Source: Moringa oleifera | Taxonomy: Eukaryota > Streptophyta > Magnoliopsida > Brassicales > Moringaceae | NCBI GenBank assembly: GCA_021397835.1 | Contig: JAJFZO010000049.1 | Span: 563,001-627,000, forward strand | Length of the DNA stretch: 64,000 nt | Direction of reading: 5' to 3' | Shown here: in pieces, positions 1-10,400 of the stretch | How the letters are laid out: every line of letters begins with the position of its first letter | Numbering within the stretch: position 1 is the first letter of the stretch | Translations under genes and position numbers: made by a program | The notes under the pieces: model-generated | Databases searched by the model: none | What the model was told of the DNA's origin: nothing | What the model saw: only the letters and a program-made list of their open reading frames with translations

Positions 1-1351
1 AGTCAAACTGGAAAGTAATTAAGAGATGTTAAGATTCATACCCATTAAAACTTTTGGCGCTCAAAATGCAATCTCTAACGAAGAAAAGGGTACTGAGATA
101 GAAACTATTGAAGCAACTTACAAGTGATGAGATAGTGATCATCTTGAGATTCTAATTTGTTTGCGCCAGAGGAAACTTATGGAGTTTTTGTTGCCTTATG
201 ATGGAGTTATCATGTCATCATTTGTCGTCATTTCTACAGATCATATGCTTGTTGTTAGCAGAAAAAGTGTCTACCACAAGAAAAGAGAGTGGTTTACTTG
301 TGGCATTAGAGGAGACCTTGAAACTGAAATAGCTAGAAGGGAAGAGAAAATGGCTACATATGACCCTTCTCTTTTTCTTTTGGTTATTTTTTACTGGAAA
401 AAAATAAAATAAAAATTGTGAACACAACCAGCATCATGTCCTCATTTATAGCAGAAACCTAAGCGTAATCAACCCAATAATTCATCAACCCTTATGAAGT
501 ACAAGATAAACAGCTCTAATGCAGTGCAAGACACAGCCCTAATGCAGTACACTAGAGATAAGAAAGTCATCCGCAGCTCCTCTTGATCTGTCAATATTGA
601 TCACGGTGATATGACTGACAAGGAGGAGAATGAGGAGATTCCAAAGCTTCTGATTGTGGCAGGCCTGTTAGATCAAAGAAGCAAATTAAGAAAGGGTTGT
701 TTAAACATGCGGAACACAATCTTTCTGGCAAACCCGTAAAGTATGAATCTTTTCCTTGGATTATGAAGAAATGATCGATGCTATCACTTGCATTAACTAG
801 ATCCTCTAGTTTCAGTTAACTAACGCATCTTAATCAAGAGCATAATCAACTCTCTGAAGCTTGTTCATCGGATCCTGATAAGACAATCAATTCCAAATAT
901 ATTTCTTTTTTGTGTTTCAACACTGGTATGAGAGACTAATTGTACTCATATCCAGTAAAATATTATCTAGATGAAAATATCTGAAGTGAAGAAAGTGGCA
1001 TTTATTTTTCTAGAACTGGAAAATCAGTCTTATCAGTTGATTACAGTGTAATATTGAGAGTGATAAGCATAATTCATAGGGTTATAAAGCCAAATCTGAT
1101 GGGGCGCTCATTATGTTGTTTTCTTCAGGAAACTGTTAAGCCTGAGTTAAGTTGAAGTTCATGGATAAGCAACACTAAAATGGATAGCGAACTCAAATGA
1201 GATCTCTTATCATTTATAACCATTACTGCAATCGAGAAGATTACAACAAGGCAACAAACTTAGACCTCTTATTTTAACCGAACTCTAAACACTATTACCC
1301 TAATTACACCGAGTAATCATAATACCTAACAAGATTGATAATAAAGTTGCA
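1..1351. other. Gene-poor stretch at the left edge
   Basis: I see no convincing gene here. Short open frames exist but carry no recognisable domain and no plausible splice structure. A short stretch at about 610-735 reads as a lysine/glutamate-rich frame and could be a remnant of something older, but it is too short to name. The last 60 bases or so probably form the 3' untranslated region of the minus-strand prolamin-like gene that follows. Confidence 0.4.
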
Positions 1352-2233
1352 TCAGTTATGATCCTCATCAGACTGCTTCGGCAACAGATGATGAGTTTTG
1401 GCGTAGTACTTTCGATATTGACAATCTTTTTTGACCAGAGGACCAAAGAGAGGGTTGTCGAACAAGTGGAAGATAAACTCGGAGCAGTGGCTTTCCATTG
1501 ACAGGATGATGTCGCAGCAATGTTCATCTATACGATTAACTCCAGATGCAAAAGTAGTCAGTAATTGTAAACCGCAGAGGGCAGCATTGGGTACTTCGGA
1601 TATGCAAGACATCACATCACCAAGTGATGGCAAAGTGGGTGGCCTTGATCCTGATCCTGGTTGTGTTGGCCAACCTGGTGATCCTGTTCCTGGTTGTTTT
1701 GGTGAGCCAGATGGCCCTGATCCTGGTTGTCTTGGCGAGCCTGGTGCTCCTGGGACAGGTTTACCTGAGACACCTGGGCTACCTGGGGTAGGGTTACCTG
1801 GGAAACCTGGGAGACCTGGGATACTTGGGAGACCTGGGATAGGGGGAAGACCAGGGATAGGGGAAAGACCTGGGATACTTGGGAGACCTGGGATAGGGGG
1901 GATACCTGGGATACTAGGGAGACCTGGGATATTTGGGAAACCTTGTGCCCATGGTCCTGGTAGTCCCGGTGAACCTGAACCTGTCCAGGATCCTTGTCCT
2001 CCAGGCGATGATCCTGCCCACGATCCCGCTTGTCCACCTGGTGATGGTTGAAACCATGACCCTCCTTGTGGCGGCGAACCTGGGCTTGACCGTGACCATG
2101 AGCCGGACTCATCATTTGGATGAACTGCATGATCGCTGAGAGAGACTGCTAAACATGACTTGAGTGGAGCTGCAGAAAGCACGAGATAAAGCAACACATT
2201 AGCTAATAATACCCTCTTCATTTTTGAGAGCAC
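1352..2233 (-). CDS. Secreted prolamin-like (ECA1/EC1-type) six-cysteine protein with a Gly-Pro repeat insertion
   Basis: Single-exon gene, 293 aa. A hydrophobic signal peptide covers about residues 5-29. The methionine at residue 5 (MKRVLL, position 2221) is the more usual type of start. Residues about 45-200 are a low-complexity Gly/Pro/Ser region built on a six-residue IPGLPx-type unit repeated about ten times, which looks collagen-like. The C-terminal domain begins near residue 203 and has six cysteines spaced C-x9-C-x18-CC-x9-C-x20-C, the pattern of the plant prolamin-like family (PF05617) that includes egg-cell-secreted EC1 and ECA1 gametogenesis proteins. Secretion is inferred from the signal peptide. 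A reproductive role is only suggested by the family. The next gene at 3404 has the same cysteine spacing and orientation, so the two look like a tandem pair. The open frames in other phases here are by-products of the repeat. Confidence 0.8.
   Translation of the reverse strand: MLSKMKRVLLANVLLYLVLSAAPLKSCLAVSLSDHAVHPNDESGSWSRSSPGSPPQGGSWFQPSPGGQAGSWAGSSPGGQGSWTGSGSPGLPGPWAQGFPNIPGLPSIPGIPPIPGLPSIPGLSPIPGLPPIPGLPSIPGLPGFPGNPTPGSPGVSGKPVPGAPGSPRQPGSGPSGSPKQPGTGSPGWPTQPGSGSRPPTLPSLGDVMSCISEVPNAALCGLQLLTTFASGVNRIDEHCCDIILSMESHCSEFIFHLFDNPLFGPLVKKDCQYRKYYAKTHHLLPKQSDEDHN
1760..1955 (-). repeat. Coding minisatellite (Gly-Pro-rich repeat)
   Basis: Short direct repeats built on a 9/18-base unit (CCTGGGAGA CCTGGGATA on the plus strand, with variants) run through this interval. 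On the minus strand they encode the IPGLPSIPG-type array of the prolamin-like protein. Units are imperfect, with GGGATA/GGGAGA alternation, so the array has been diverging. Because the unit is a multiple of three, length changes would keep the frame. Confidence 0.75.
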
Positions 2234-3403
2234 TCAAGATAGCTGAAAAATTAATGATGCTTAATTTGATGGGTCCCTTTTTTTTTATAGTGTGATCGGT
2301 TATGGATTGTTGATTAAAGATTAATCTAATCTTTAAAATATTATCATTATGAGATAATTATCAATTTTGAAAAGTGGATTTTCAGAAGGACTTTGATGAG
2401 ACAATTAATCATTTTCAATTTCACAACTAATTCCACTCGATTTTTGTGAATTTGTTTTAATTTAGTTGTTAAAATATTCTTTATGATTATTCAAATGATT
2501 TTGATAAGATGATATGATCATTTTCAATTTCAAAACTTTCACTTAGGTTTTTTATTCTCAGGAATTTAATTTTTTTTAACCTCATAATTATTGAAATGAT
2601 TTTTGCAAGATAATTCTCAAACTTGTACTTAGGTTTCTTGATTTTCAGCTTGTATTTTATTACTTACACTGTCATCTTCCTTATCGAAATGATTTTGTCA
2701 GATAATCTGTTTTTTTTCAATTTTCAGCATTTTATCATCTTAATTACGTTGTCATTTTCTTTCTTATAAACTTTCACTTAAATTACGAAAATGATTTCGA
2801 TGATTTTAAAAATAAACAATCAAAAATGAGATTGTCTTTTGATTTTTTTAATTAATTTGAGATGATTTAATGCACCATTTTCAGGCCATGAACTTATTAG
2901 AATGAATGTTAGAATACCATTTTTTTTAATCATTTTGTTTCATTAATCCAACTAAAATAATAGTGAAAGATGTCTACCTACTGAAAAAAATAAATAAATT
3001 AGAGATCTTGCACAGTAAATTTTAAGTAAAGAAACAATATTTAAGTTACCATCAAAAAAATTTTGAATATTAAAAATATTTGTAAAAAAATTAAAAATTC
3101 ATAAAAATTAAATAGCTCATAAAAAAAAAAACATTCATATTTGAAGTATAAGTCATTTTTTGGGCTTTGAACAGATATTTTATTTATTATTTTTTAAACA
3201 TTAATGCTTGATTTTATATAATATTTACTCAAAAATAAATCAGTAAATTTCAAAAGAATAGTAAAAAGAGATCTCTTATTAATCATAAAAAGGAGCAAAT
3301 AACAAGTACTGGTAGAGGGACAACGAGCAGTATCTTATCCTCTCAGACCTCTTATTGTCCTAAACATCGATAACTAGTGCTAGTAGAGCTAACTAAAGAT
3401 CCT
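2234..3403. other. AT-rich intergenic region; contains the 5' flank of the first gene
   Basis: No gene seen. The part next to 2233 is the promoter side of the upstream prolamin-like gene. The rest is AT-rich and includes the diverged tandem repeat listed separately and poly(A)/poly(T) runs near 3000-3140. The last 100 bases or so probably hold the 3' untranslated region of the second prolamin-like gene. Confidence 0.5.
2370..2800. repeat. Diverged tandem repeat, unit about 95-100 bp
   Basis: The motif GAAATGATTTT (or close variants) followed by an AAGAT/CAGAT segment and a TTCAATTT/CACTTAGGTTT segment recurs at about 2491, 2591, 2684 and 2785, at spacings of roughly 93-101 bases. Copies are strongly diverged. 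I see no coding potential. It could be the remnant of a satellite-like array. Confidence 0.5.
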
Positions 3404-3997
3404 TCAATTGTGATGCTGATCTTGTCGTTGCTGCTGTGACTGATGAGTTCCTGGAGATCTTGGAGGTTTAGGAGTTCTGGCGGAGTAATTGTTACCGTAA
3501 TAATAATAATAATAACATTTTTGATTGACCAAATTGTTGAAAGAAGGATAGTAGAAGAAGTTGGGAACATATTCGCTGCAATAATCCGCCATTGTCGGGA
3601 TGAGTCGGCAGCAATTCCCATCGATAGAAGGATAATTACCGGTTACGTACGAGAAGCACCAGTTTGCGTATCCCACGTTGTTTCTGCAATACTGGTCTCT
3701 ATCAGAAGATGATCCAGGCGACGATACCCATCCGGAAGAGGAAGATGGTCCTCCAGGTGAAGATATCCATCCGGAAGACGACGATGGTCCAGAAGATGAA
3801 AATGATCCGGCACCGGATGATCCTGATCCCGGCGGACCGGGATCGTAGAAATTAAATGATTGCGGTGGACAACCGGGACACAATGGTCCTGAAACTGAAA
3901 TCGACATGCTATCGGGTTGAATTGCCGCGAACCCTAATTCAAGTAGAACGGCTGTGAGCACAAGGGAAAGCAACGAAGCACGGGAAATAACCTTCAT
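3404..3997 (-). CDS. Secreted prolamin-like six-cysteine protein, second tandem member
   Basis: Single-exon gene, 197 aa. It starts MKVISRASLL with a signal peptide ending around residue 24 (LGFAA). A Ser/Gly/Pro-rich spacer (about residues 45-95, with repeated SSGW(I/V)SSPG units) leads to a domain with cysteines spaced C-x9-C-x14-CC-x9-C-x20-C. This matches the neighbouring gene at 1352 except for a four-residue shorter second loop. Directly after the last cysteine is a run of six tyrosines encoded by a TAT trinucleotide repeat (plus-strand ATA/AAT run near 3500-3517), followed by a basic, proline- and glutamine-rich tail. The function is unproven. The family includes gamete-secreted proteins. 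The start is well set by the signal peptide, with no in-frame upstream methionine that improves it. Confidence 0.78.
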   Translation of the reverse strand: MKVISRASLLSLVLTAVLLELGFAAIQPDSMSISVSGPLCPGCPPQSFNFYDPGPPGSGSSGAGSFSSSGPSSSSGWISSPGGPSSSSGWVSSPGSSSDRDQYCRNNVGYANWCFSYVTGNYPSIDGNCCRLIPTMADYCSEYVPNFFYYPSFNNLVNQKCYYYYYYGNNYSARTPKPPRSPGTHQSQQQRQDQHHN

Positions 3998-6054
3998 TTT
4001 GGGTTATAGTAGCAGCAAATTAGAGATTTTGTGTTTCTTCACTTTGGTACTGATTGAAAAGCTAGCCATGCTTATTTATACTAGTTGTCCGTTAGAGATT
4101 ATTCTGAATGTGGATAACACATTGACTAATTAGTTAAGATACAGATACCTTGTTGATCTGAATTCATTTTTAATTTTTTAGTTTAAAACATATTTTTATA
4201 ATTTATAATAATAAATAAATAAATAAATTTTTATCGTCAAAAATTTGACAGTAAAAAATTTAATCAGTTTAAAAAAATATTGATAAGGTAGTTAATGATT
4301 TAATAAATATCAAAGATAAAATTAAAATATTAAAAATATATTTTCAAATGATTGGATGTGTTGTAGATAACTATCATTCATCATTATCTTTTGTTTTTCA
4401 AATGACAAGTGTTATTATTTTTATAAAATAATCTTATTTATTTATATAATTTTTTAAAAAAAAAATCTCTCAAACAAACATTATACTCATTGTAATCTTC
4501 AACATTCAAAAAAACTAGTCAAACATTATAAATCCATCCGATAAAATATTTTAATAAATTTATCATATATTAATCATAAACTAATTATAAATAAATAACA
4601 AATTAAAAATTAAAAATTAAAAATACAAATTATTTAAAATTCTAAATTTTAGCCTATCTCCAATCAAATATTGACTTTTGAAATATTTTTTAACAAAAAT
4701 TAATCTGTTATCAAATTGTATCTTATCAAAAAAATTTAAAAACTAAAGATTTTTTACAACAAATTTTGATTTAAATTTTTTTACATATATAAAAATATTA
4801 AAACTATTATTATAAAAATAAAAAAATTTTGTTAAAAATTTTGTATTACTTAAAATTTAAAAAATTCAAAAATTTATTTTTTTAGTGAAAAATATTCAAT
4901 TCTAAAGATAAAATTTTTAAACATTCCAATAATGATTAATTTTTCACAAGTTTTCACCAATGTTCATTTGGATAACATCAATACATTTTATTTAAAAATA
5001 TTTTAAAATTAAAATTTGATTAAAATAAGGAAGTAAAATAAAATTTACTTTAAAAATAATATTAAAATAAAAAAATTAATCTGATGGATTAAGAATTAAT
5101 CATTAATTTAAGATTATATATTATTACATAATAAAATTTTAGTATTGATAAAGTTATGACATAAAAATTAAAATTATTATTTAAAATTATTTATGTATAA
5201 TTTTAAAAATATAAAATCTTCCGCTGCTGAAGTTAGGTCTGATTTTGCTATTATCCATTCCCCATCCATTTATGCAACACCCCGCAACATGCAGGCCTGC
5301 CTCGTAAGAATTGGGCCCCCAAATTTGAAATGCTTAATTGCTTTTATTTGTACTTTATGTGGGCTTGGGTTATATAAATGAAACAAATATTTAAGGGGGA
5401 AAAAAGAAATACAAAAGTGGGTATTGTAGGTGTTGCAATCTAAAGTCTTTTTCTTCTTAATTTTGATCATTATGTTTTATTTATTAAACTAAGAACAAAT
5501 AAAATAAAAAAAATAATTTTATAATTTATTATAAAATAAAATGATATTATTTATTTATTTTATTTTCTCAAGATCTAACCACGGGACAAAGGTACTAGCT
5601 CACGGGTTCCCTACATCATCCATATGGGAAGGCAAGGATGCTGACAAATCCCCAACTTCTATTATTGTTTCACCAATCAAGCTTCCATTACGTATGGATA
5701 ATCTTTATCTTGATTTTTCTATAAATTTTATGGATACTAATTGTACTGGCAGTGCAAGCAAGAATCTTAGCTTGATAAGTTAATTATAAACATTAATTCT
5801 TAATTAATATACGTTGATGATCAAACGTAGAAATTACTGGCCTTTTTGCCTTCGTTGGTCTCTCTGAAATACTAGTATTTTACAAGAACTATGATCATGC
5901 ACACAGCAAACCCATACAGAAAGTACTACCATATGAAAAGAAAGCTCTTACATCTTTGTATTCATCCTATTTGACCCTGTTTGGTTGACGGGAAAGAAAA
6001 AAATTAAGAGAGAAAAAAGAAAAGGAATGCTTTGACGGGGAAGAGACTGAAGCA
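3998..6054. other. AT-rich intergenic region
   Basis: The first 100 bases upstream of the second prolamin-like gene contain a TATA-like element on the minus strand (TATTTATACTA region near 4071-4082). From about 4150 to 5550 the sequence is extremely AT-rich with no coding signal. The interval 5193-5790 is less AT-rich but shows no recognisable protein. About 5800-6054 is likely 3' flank of the LysM gene. Confidence 0.5.
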
Positions 6055-6390
6055 TCATGCGGGTGTTGAAGGAGTGATCCTGATGACGAGCCCAGGGAAG
6101 ACATCGTCTGGGTCGTGAATATGAGGGTTGCGCTCTATTATGTAAGGGTCACCGCACTTGTCGCTGATGGTGTGCAGTGTTTCTCCTTCTCCGACTACGT
6201 AAATCTCATCGCATGGCCTCTGCAGAAGGTGGTTGTCTCCGATGATGACCTCGTGTCTTTGAGGGGTTAATTCCTTCAAAGAGCTTAGCAGTATGAGAGC
6301 TACCAGCACGAGGGCGCAGTACCATGAAGCTGCGTCAGCAATGGATGTGGATGCAAGCATAAGCCTGCTTTTGAAGAGCCTGCAAGCCAT
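6055..6390 (-). CDS. Small membrane-anchored LysM-domain protein
   Basis: Single-exon gene, 111 aa. An N-terminal hydrophobic segment (about residues 22-38, WYCALVLVALILLSS) acts as signal anchor or signal peptide. A single LysM domain fills about residues 62-108. It opens with EIYVVGEGETLHTIS and contains NPHIHDPDDVFPGLVI, the typical last strand of LysM. LysM modules bind N-acetylglucosamine polymers such as chitin and peptidoglycan. The protein has no kinase domain, so it resembles the small plant 'peptidoglycan-binding LysM domain-containing' proteins (At5g62150/At4g25433 type), whose function is not settled. The start is the only methionine giving a full anchor. The gene stands alone between AT-rich flanks. 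Confidence 0.85.
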   Translation of the reverse strand: MACRLFKSRLMLASTSIADAASWYCALVLVALILLSSLKELTPQRHEVIIGDNHLLQRPCDEIYVVGEGETLHTISDKCGDPYIIERNPHIHDPDDVFPGLVIRITPSTPA

Positions 6391-7404
6391 GAGAGGGAGA
6401 GGGAGAGGGAGAGGGGAAAAAGAGGGGTTTGGAATTTGTATAGAGGAGGAAAGTGGACAGGCATGAGTGGGGTGTGAGAGTCAGAATTGGCGGTTTATAG
6501 TGGGGGTTGGGGGTGGGGGAGAGAGTTGGGGCTCAACGGAACGGCACACGATAAGAGTGACGTGAGTGAGTTACCTTCTTTGAAGGGCAAAACTAACCCG
6601 AGAACAAGAAGGCTTTCTTTCTGTATCCAGATCTTTTATGTCACTTCTTTTCACACAAGTCTTTTGATCGGGAATAGGGTATCTATGGATTTGTAGGACA
6701 CTTGGGTATGTCTGATGAAAATAGTCCTATACTCTCCTGTTTAACTTTTTAGATGGCAGATGGTGAAACTTCTGACTGTGGGTAACCTTATCTTCCAAAA
6801 AAGACAAGGAGTCTTAGGTAAGTACTCCCTTAGAAAAACTCCGTCAACAACCCATCACGACCAGTGGGCAAAGTCATTACTTTCTGAACACGGCTTCTCC
6901 TGCAGCTTTGAGATGAATCACAACTGATCTGTTGAATAAGCATGAGTATCTTCCATTATTTGTTGGGCACAGTCAGAGACATAAACAAGGCCATCATATA
7001 TCAACTGCTGGCAAATGTGAAATACTGAATCTTGCACAGTCATGACATCCATGCCATATATTATGTTCATGGCATGATCATTGATTCCAAAAAAGTAAAG
7101 TAATATATCATTTGATCAAACTTTGTATGGTTCAAGTTACATTGTACATAAAATCACGTTCTCAATTGGGCCTGAGTCACTAGTCCGTACAAAACTTTAA
7201 ACAGCATCCTGCATAGCTCCACGTCAAAGATTCAGGACCTGCCCTCAAAAGGAAAAGACAACTGTATTTTACTACAATAATACGTGACTAAATATGGAAG
7301 CAGGGGCTTTTGACTGATAAACAGGTATTAGGCCTCGGGACAAAAAATGATTTTGTTTCACCACTGTGACAAGGCAAGAAAGAGCCATCTTGGATCTGTA
7401 TACA
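6391..7404. other. Intergenic region between LysM gene promoter and EXS gene 3' end
   Basis: The part next to 6390 is a purine-rich 5' flank with GAGAGG repeats (6390-6417, probably 5' untranslated leader). No further gene is visible. About 7140-7404 is likely the 3' untranslated region of the minus-strand EXS gene, directly downstream of its stop codon. Confidence 0.5.
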
Positions 7405-10400
7405 CTACACATCATGGTTTGTTGAGAGCAGTAGCTTCTCTTCCTCCTTTGGGATTTCACCCATAGGAATGTGGAAACTCGACTTGGTCATCTTGTTCCA
7501 CTCATTTTCAACTCTGAAAAATATCCACTGGAAGCGACGAAGCATTTCCAAGGTAGTGACAGTGAACACAGTTAAATAATTGTGGCGGAGATGAGCAGAC
7601 AATTTGTAAGTCCAAGTGCAGCGCAAAATTAGGTTGCTTCCAATAACCCAGAAATAAACCTGCAAATTAAAGAGAAAGTAATAAATATTGTGAAGAAGCC
7701 AATACACAACCTAGCATGGGGCAATGCTGTCTGTAATTCTTACCCATTGACGTCCATATAACAGGCTGGAACAATAATTTGGTCTGGCAAACTTGAAAAT
7801 CTTAGTGAAGCCACTGCCAGATAACAGAAGATGTGTGGAGAGACTATCATATGATGAAGCACTGTTGTGTATGTAAAGCATGTTCTTTTAAAGATAAGAT
7901 CATTAAATTAGAAAAAATAATGCAACCAAACTACATGATGCAGCCTTTTGTTGATGGTTACAGAATATTAACTGAATCTAAGACATAAACTGAGCACAGG
8001 ATATTCAATTTAACAGCCTGACACTGTTTCACAAAGCTATGCAAAGTCTCCTGATAGTGGTTAATTGAACTAATAAATTTGTATTTCAGTATTCACTGCT
8101 CTTAGATTTTTATTTTTATTTTGGATAGATTGCTCTTGGAAAAAGTAGAAACACAGTTTTCAAATCATCTTCTAATTGTTCCACACAGGCATTTCACATC
8201 ACATTGCGGCTATTAAGGAATATTAACCTATAACCAGAAGGTCAACAAACAGTTTAAAAGCATAAAATGCTAGTGTCCAGGTCTAACCCTGGTCTAAGAG
8301 CATCTTTGCAGGAAGGAAAAACATCTAACATACCTCAGGTCCCAATCTCGCGTAACATCCCAATAAAATGAATAGAGTGAGTTAACGACACTTGAGAAAA
8401 GCCAGAGTGGGCGATAAAAGGAAGTCCATCTAGCATGTAAGACATGATATTTAAGAGCTGACAGAAAAATCACCGGGACAGCCGTTGAATATTTTAAAGC
8501 TGAAAATCATGTGCAAATAGGGTTATAAAAGCACAACGTCAATGAAAAAAAAGACAAGTTGTATCATCTATATACCATAGCCAAATGATTAATATGCATG
8601 CTTTTAGGTGATAAAATACTCATTAAGTTACAATTGTGGATAATGATTTGCACAAGATACTAAAAAAATAAAAATAAATAAACAGTAGTGAGAAAGCATA
8701 CTATCGAAAGGACTACCCCAACAGAAAACAATAATCATTTTGAATAATGTTGAATGCTTAACACTGTACCATCATTTACATATCATATGAAATAATACGA
8801 TCTTCAAACGTGTAATGATTGACAGCTAACATAAAGGGCAAGAACTTTCACCCACATAGCACAAAAATATAAGAAAATCCTCTGGACAATATTGAATATC
8901 TTGCTATCAACAAATATTAAGAACTACGCTTAAACACTAAAAATTCCATCAAATTCAAAAGAGAGATAAAACTTCTGTTCCTTTCTCAGGGTTTCACAAA
9001 GTGAATAACGAGACTAAGAGATCCATTTAGTGTCATAATCTAAAATGAAGTTCACAAAAACATCCAGCCTAGTAACTTTATCCGAGTTATTGATCTGCTA
9101 TGCAAGTATAAGTTAATGAAACCACAAATAAGTAGTAATAAAAAATTCAGCATCCCTTACTTTCAAGAGTTTCACATTGGTGTAAACTTCACACATTACT
9201 CAATACCAAGATGAAAACCACATATACGTGACTGCAAAGCTTTTAAGATCAGCGAGGTTTGAATATTTTTCTGTAACAAGAAGTTTTTTAATGCATAAAA
9301 TATTTCTCTATTCCACAATTCTCTACAAGATCAAATTAGAACAGCATCGGAGCCAAGCACTTGTCCGTCAAATAACTAAAGAACTAAGCATTGCAATTCA
9401 TCTGGACAAAAAAGGTAGCCATAACATTAAACATTTCACAATTGATAGCCAAGAATAACAAGTGTAAAGAGAAATTTTTATCAAATAGGGGGAAAAAAAA
9501 AGAGAGTAGAAAGTCAAAGCAACTATCAAAAGACTTTACCATTGAAAAGAGCTGTCTTTTCCTTTGTATCCTTGTATTGTCGAAGACATTGCATCAAACG
9601 ACAAATGTAAGGGAAAACGAGCACAAGTGGGATTGCCACTGAGTGACTACCACAAACAGAATCAGCTTCAAACCAAGCAATTGTTGCAACCTGTACACCA
9701 AGGAAATAGTTCAGCTTTGATCATCTTACCTATTACATGTGCAATTATAGAGAACAAATGCAAGTCCCCACAAAAAGGTAAACATATCTCCTAACCTATA
9801 TAGGATAGGAACAATGCTTTTTGTATAGAAATTTCAAAAAAGGTACGGATTCTTGATGGAAATCTTCTGCATCAGGATCAAGAGGAAGTTGTTCAAGTTC
9901 TAGGGCGATAGAGTGATGGGGAAAATCCGTATTACTGAGTAGAGCAAGGGGAAGCATAGCTCAATATATGTGAATGAGGAAGATTGGAGGTGGTTCTGGT
10001 GGCTGAAATGAGAATGGGATGGGTACGAAAGAGGAGAGAAGGAAAGAGAATGTTACTTGTGGTACATTCAAATAAAAGTGGGGTGTTCTTACAATTTTTT
10101 GACATCAATAATGGGCTCCAAATAAAGGAGATGAATTTGGTTGGTGGAAGTTGGTTAGAGAGCATTTCATTAAGGGAGCATGGGAGGGAGAGAGGAAGAG
10201 ATTGGGGAATACGAGGGCAACGAATGAACATAAGTCCCAAATGGAATCATTGGAGGTGATGAGGCTGTGACTTCGTGTCCACTCTGTGGATGCTCTGTTC
10301 GGCATAATCAGTCAGTTCGAGTACGACAAGAAGGGAGGCAACAGAAGTTGGGAAGTCATGGTCTGATGTGGTGAAAGGCGACGAAGTCAATGGAAGGGGA

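Noticed and set aside
1612..2130. Minus-strand frame with QVSQVSQVS-type repeats
   Set aside because: It is an out-of-phase reading of the Gly-Pro repeat region of the real prolamin-like gene and has no signal peptide or cysteine domain.
9692..9900. Target-site duplication for the LINE
   Set aside because: I compared the bases after the A-run at 14641 with 9700-9900. Only weak similarity (CCTATATAGGATAG versus CCTAGATATGATAG) was found, not enough to claim a duplication.
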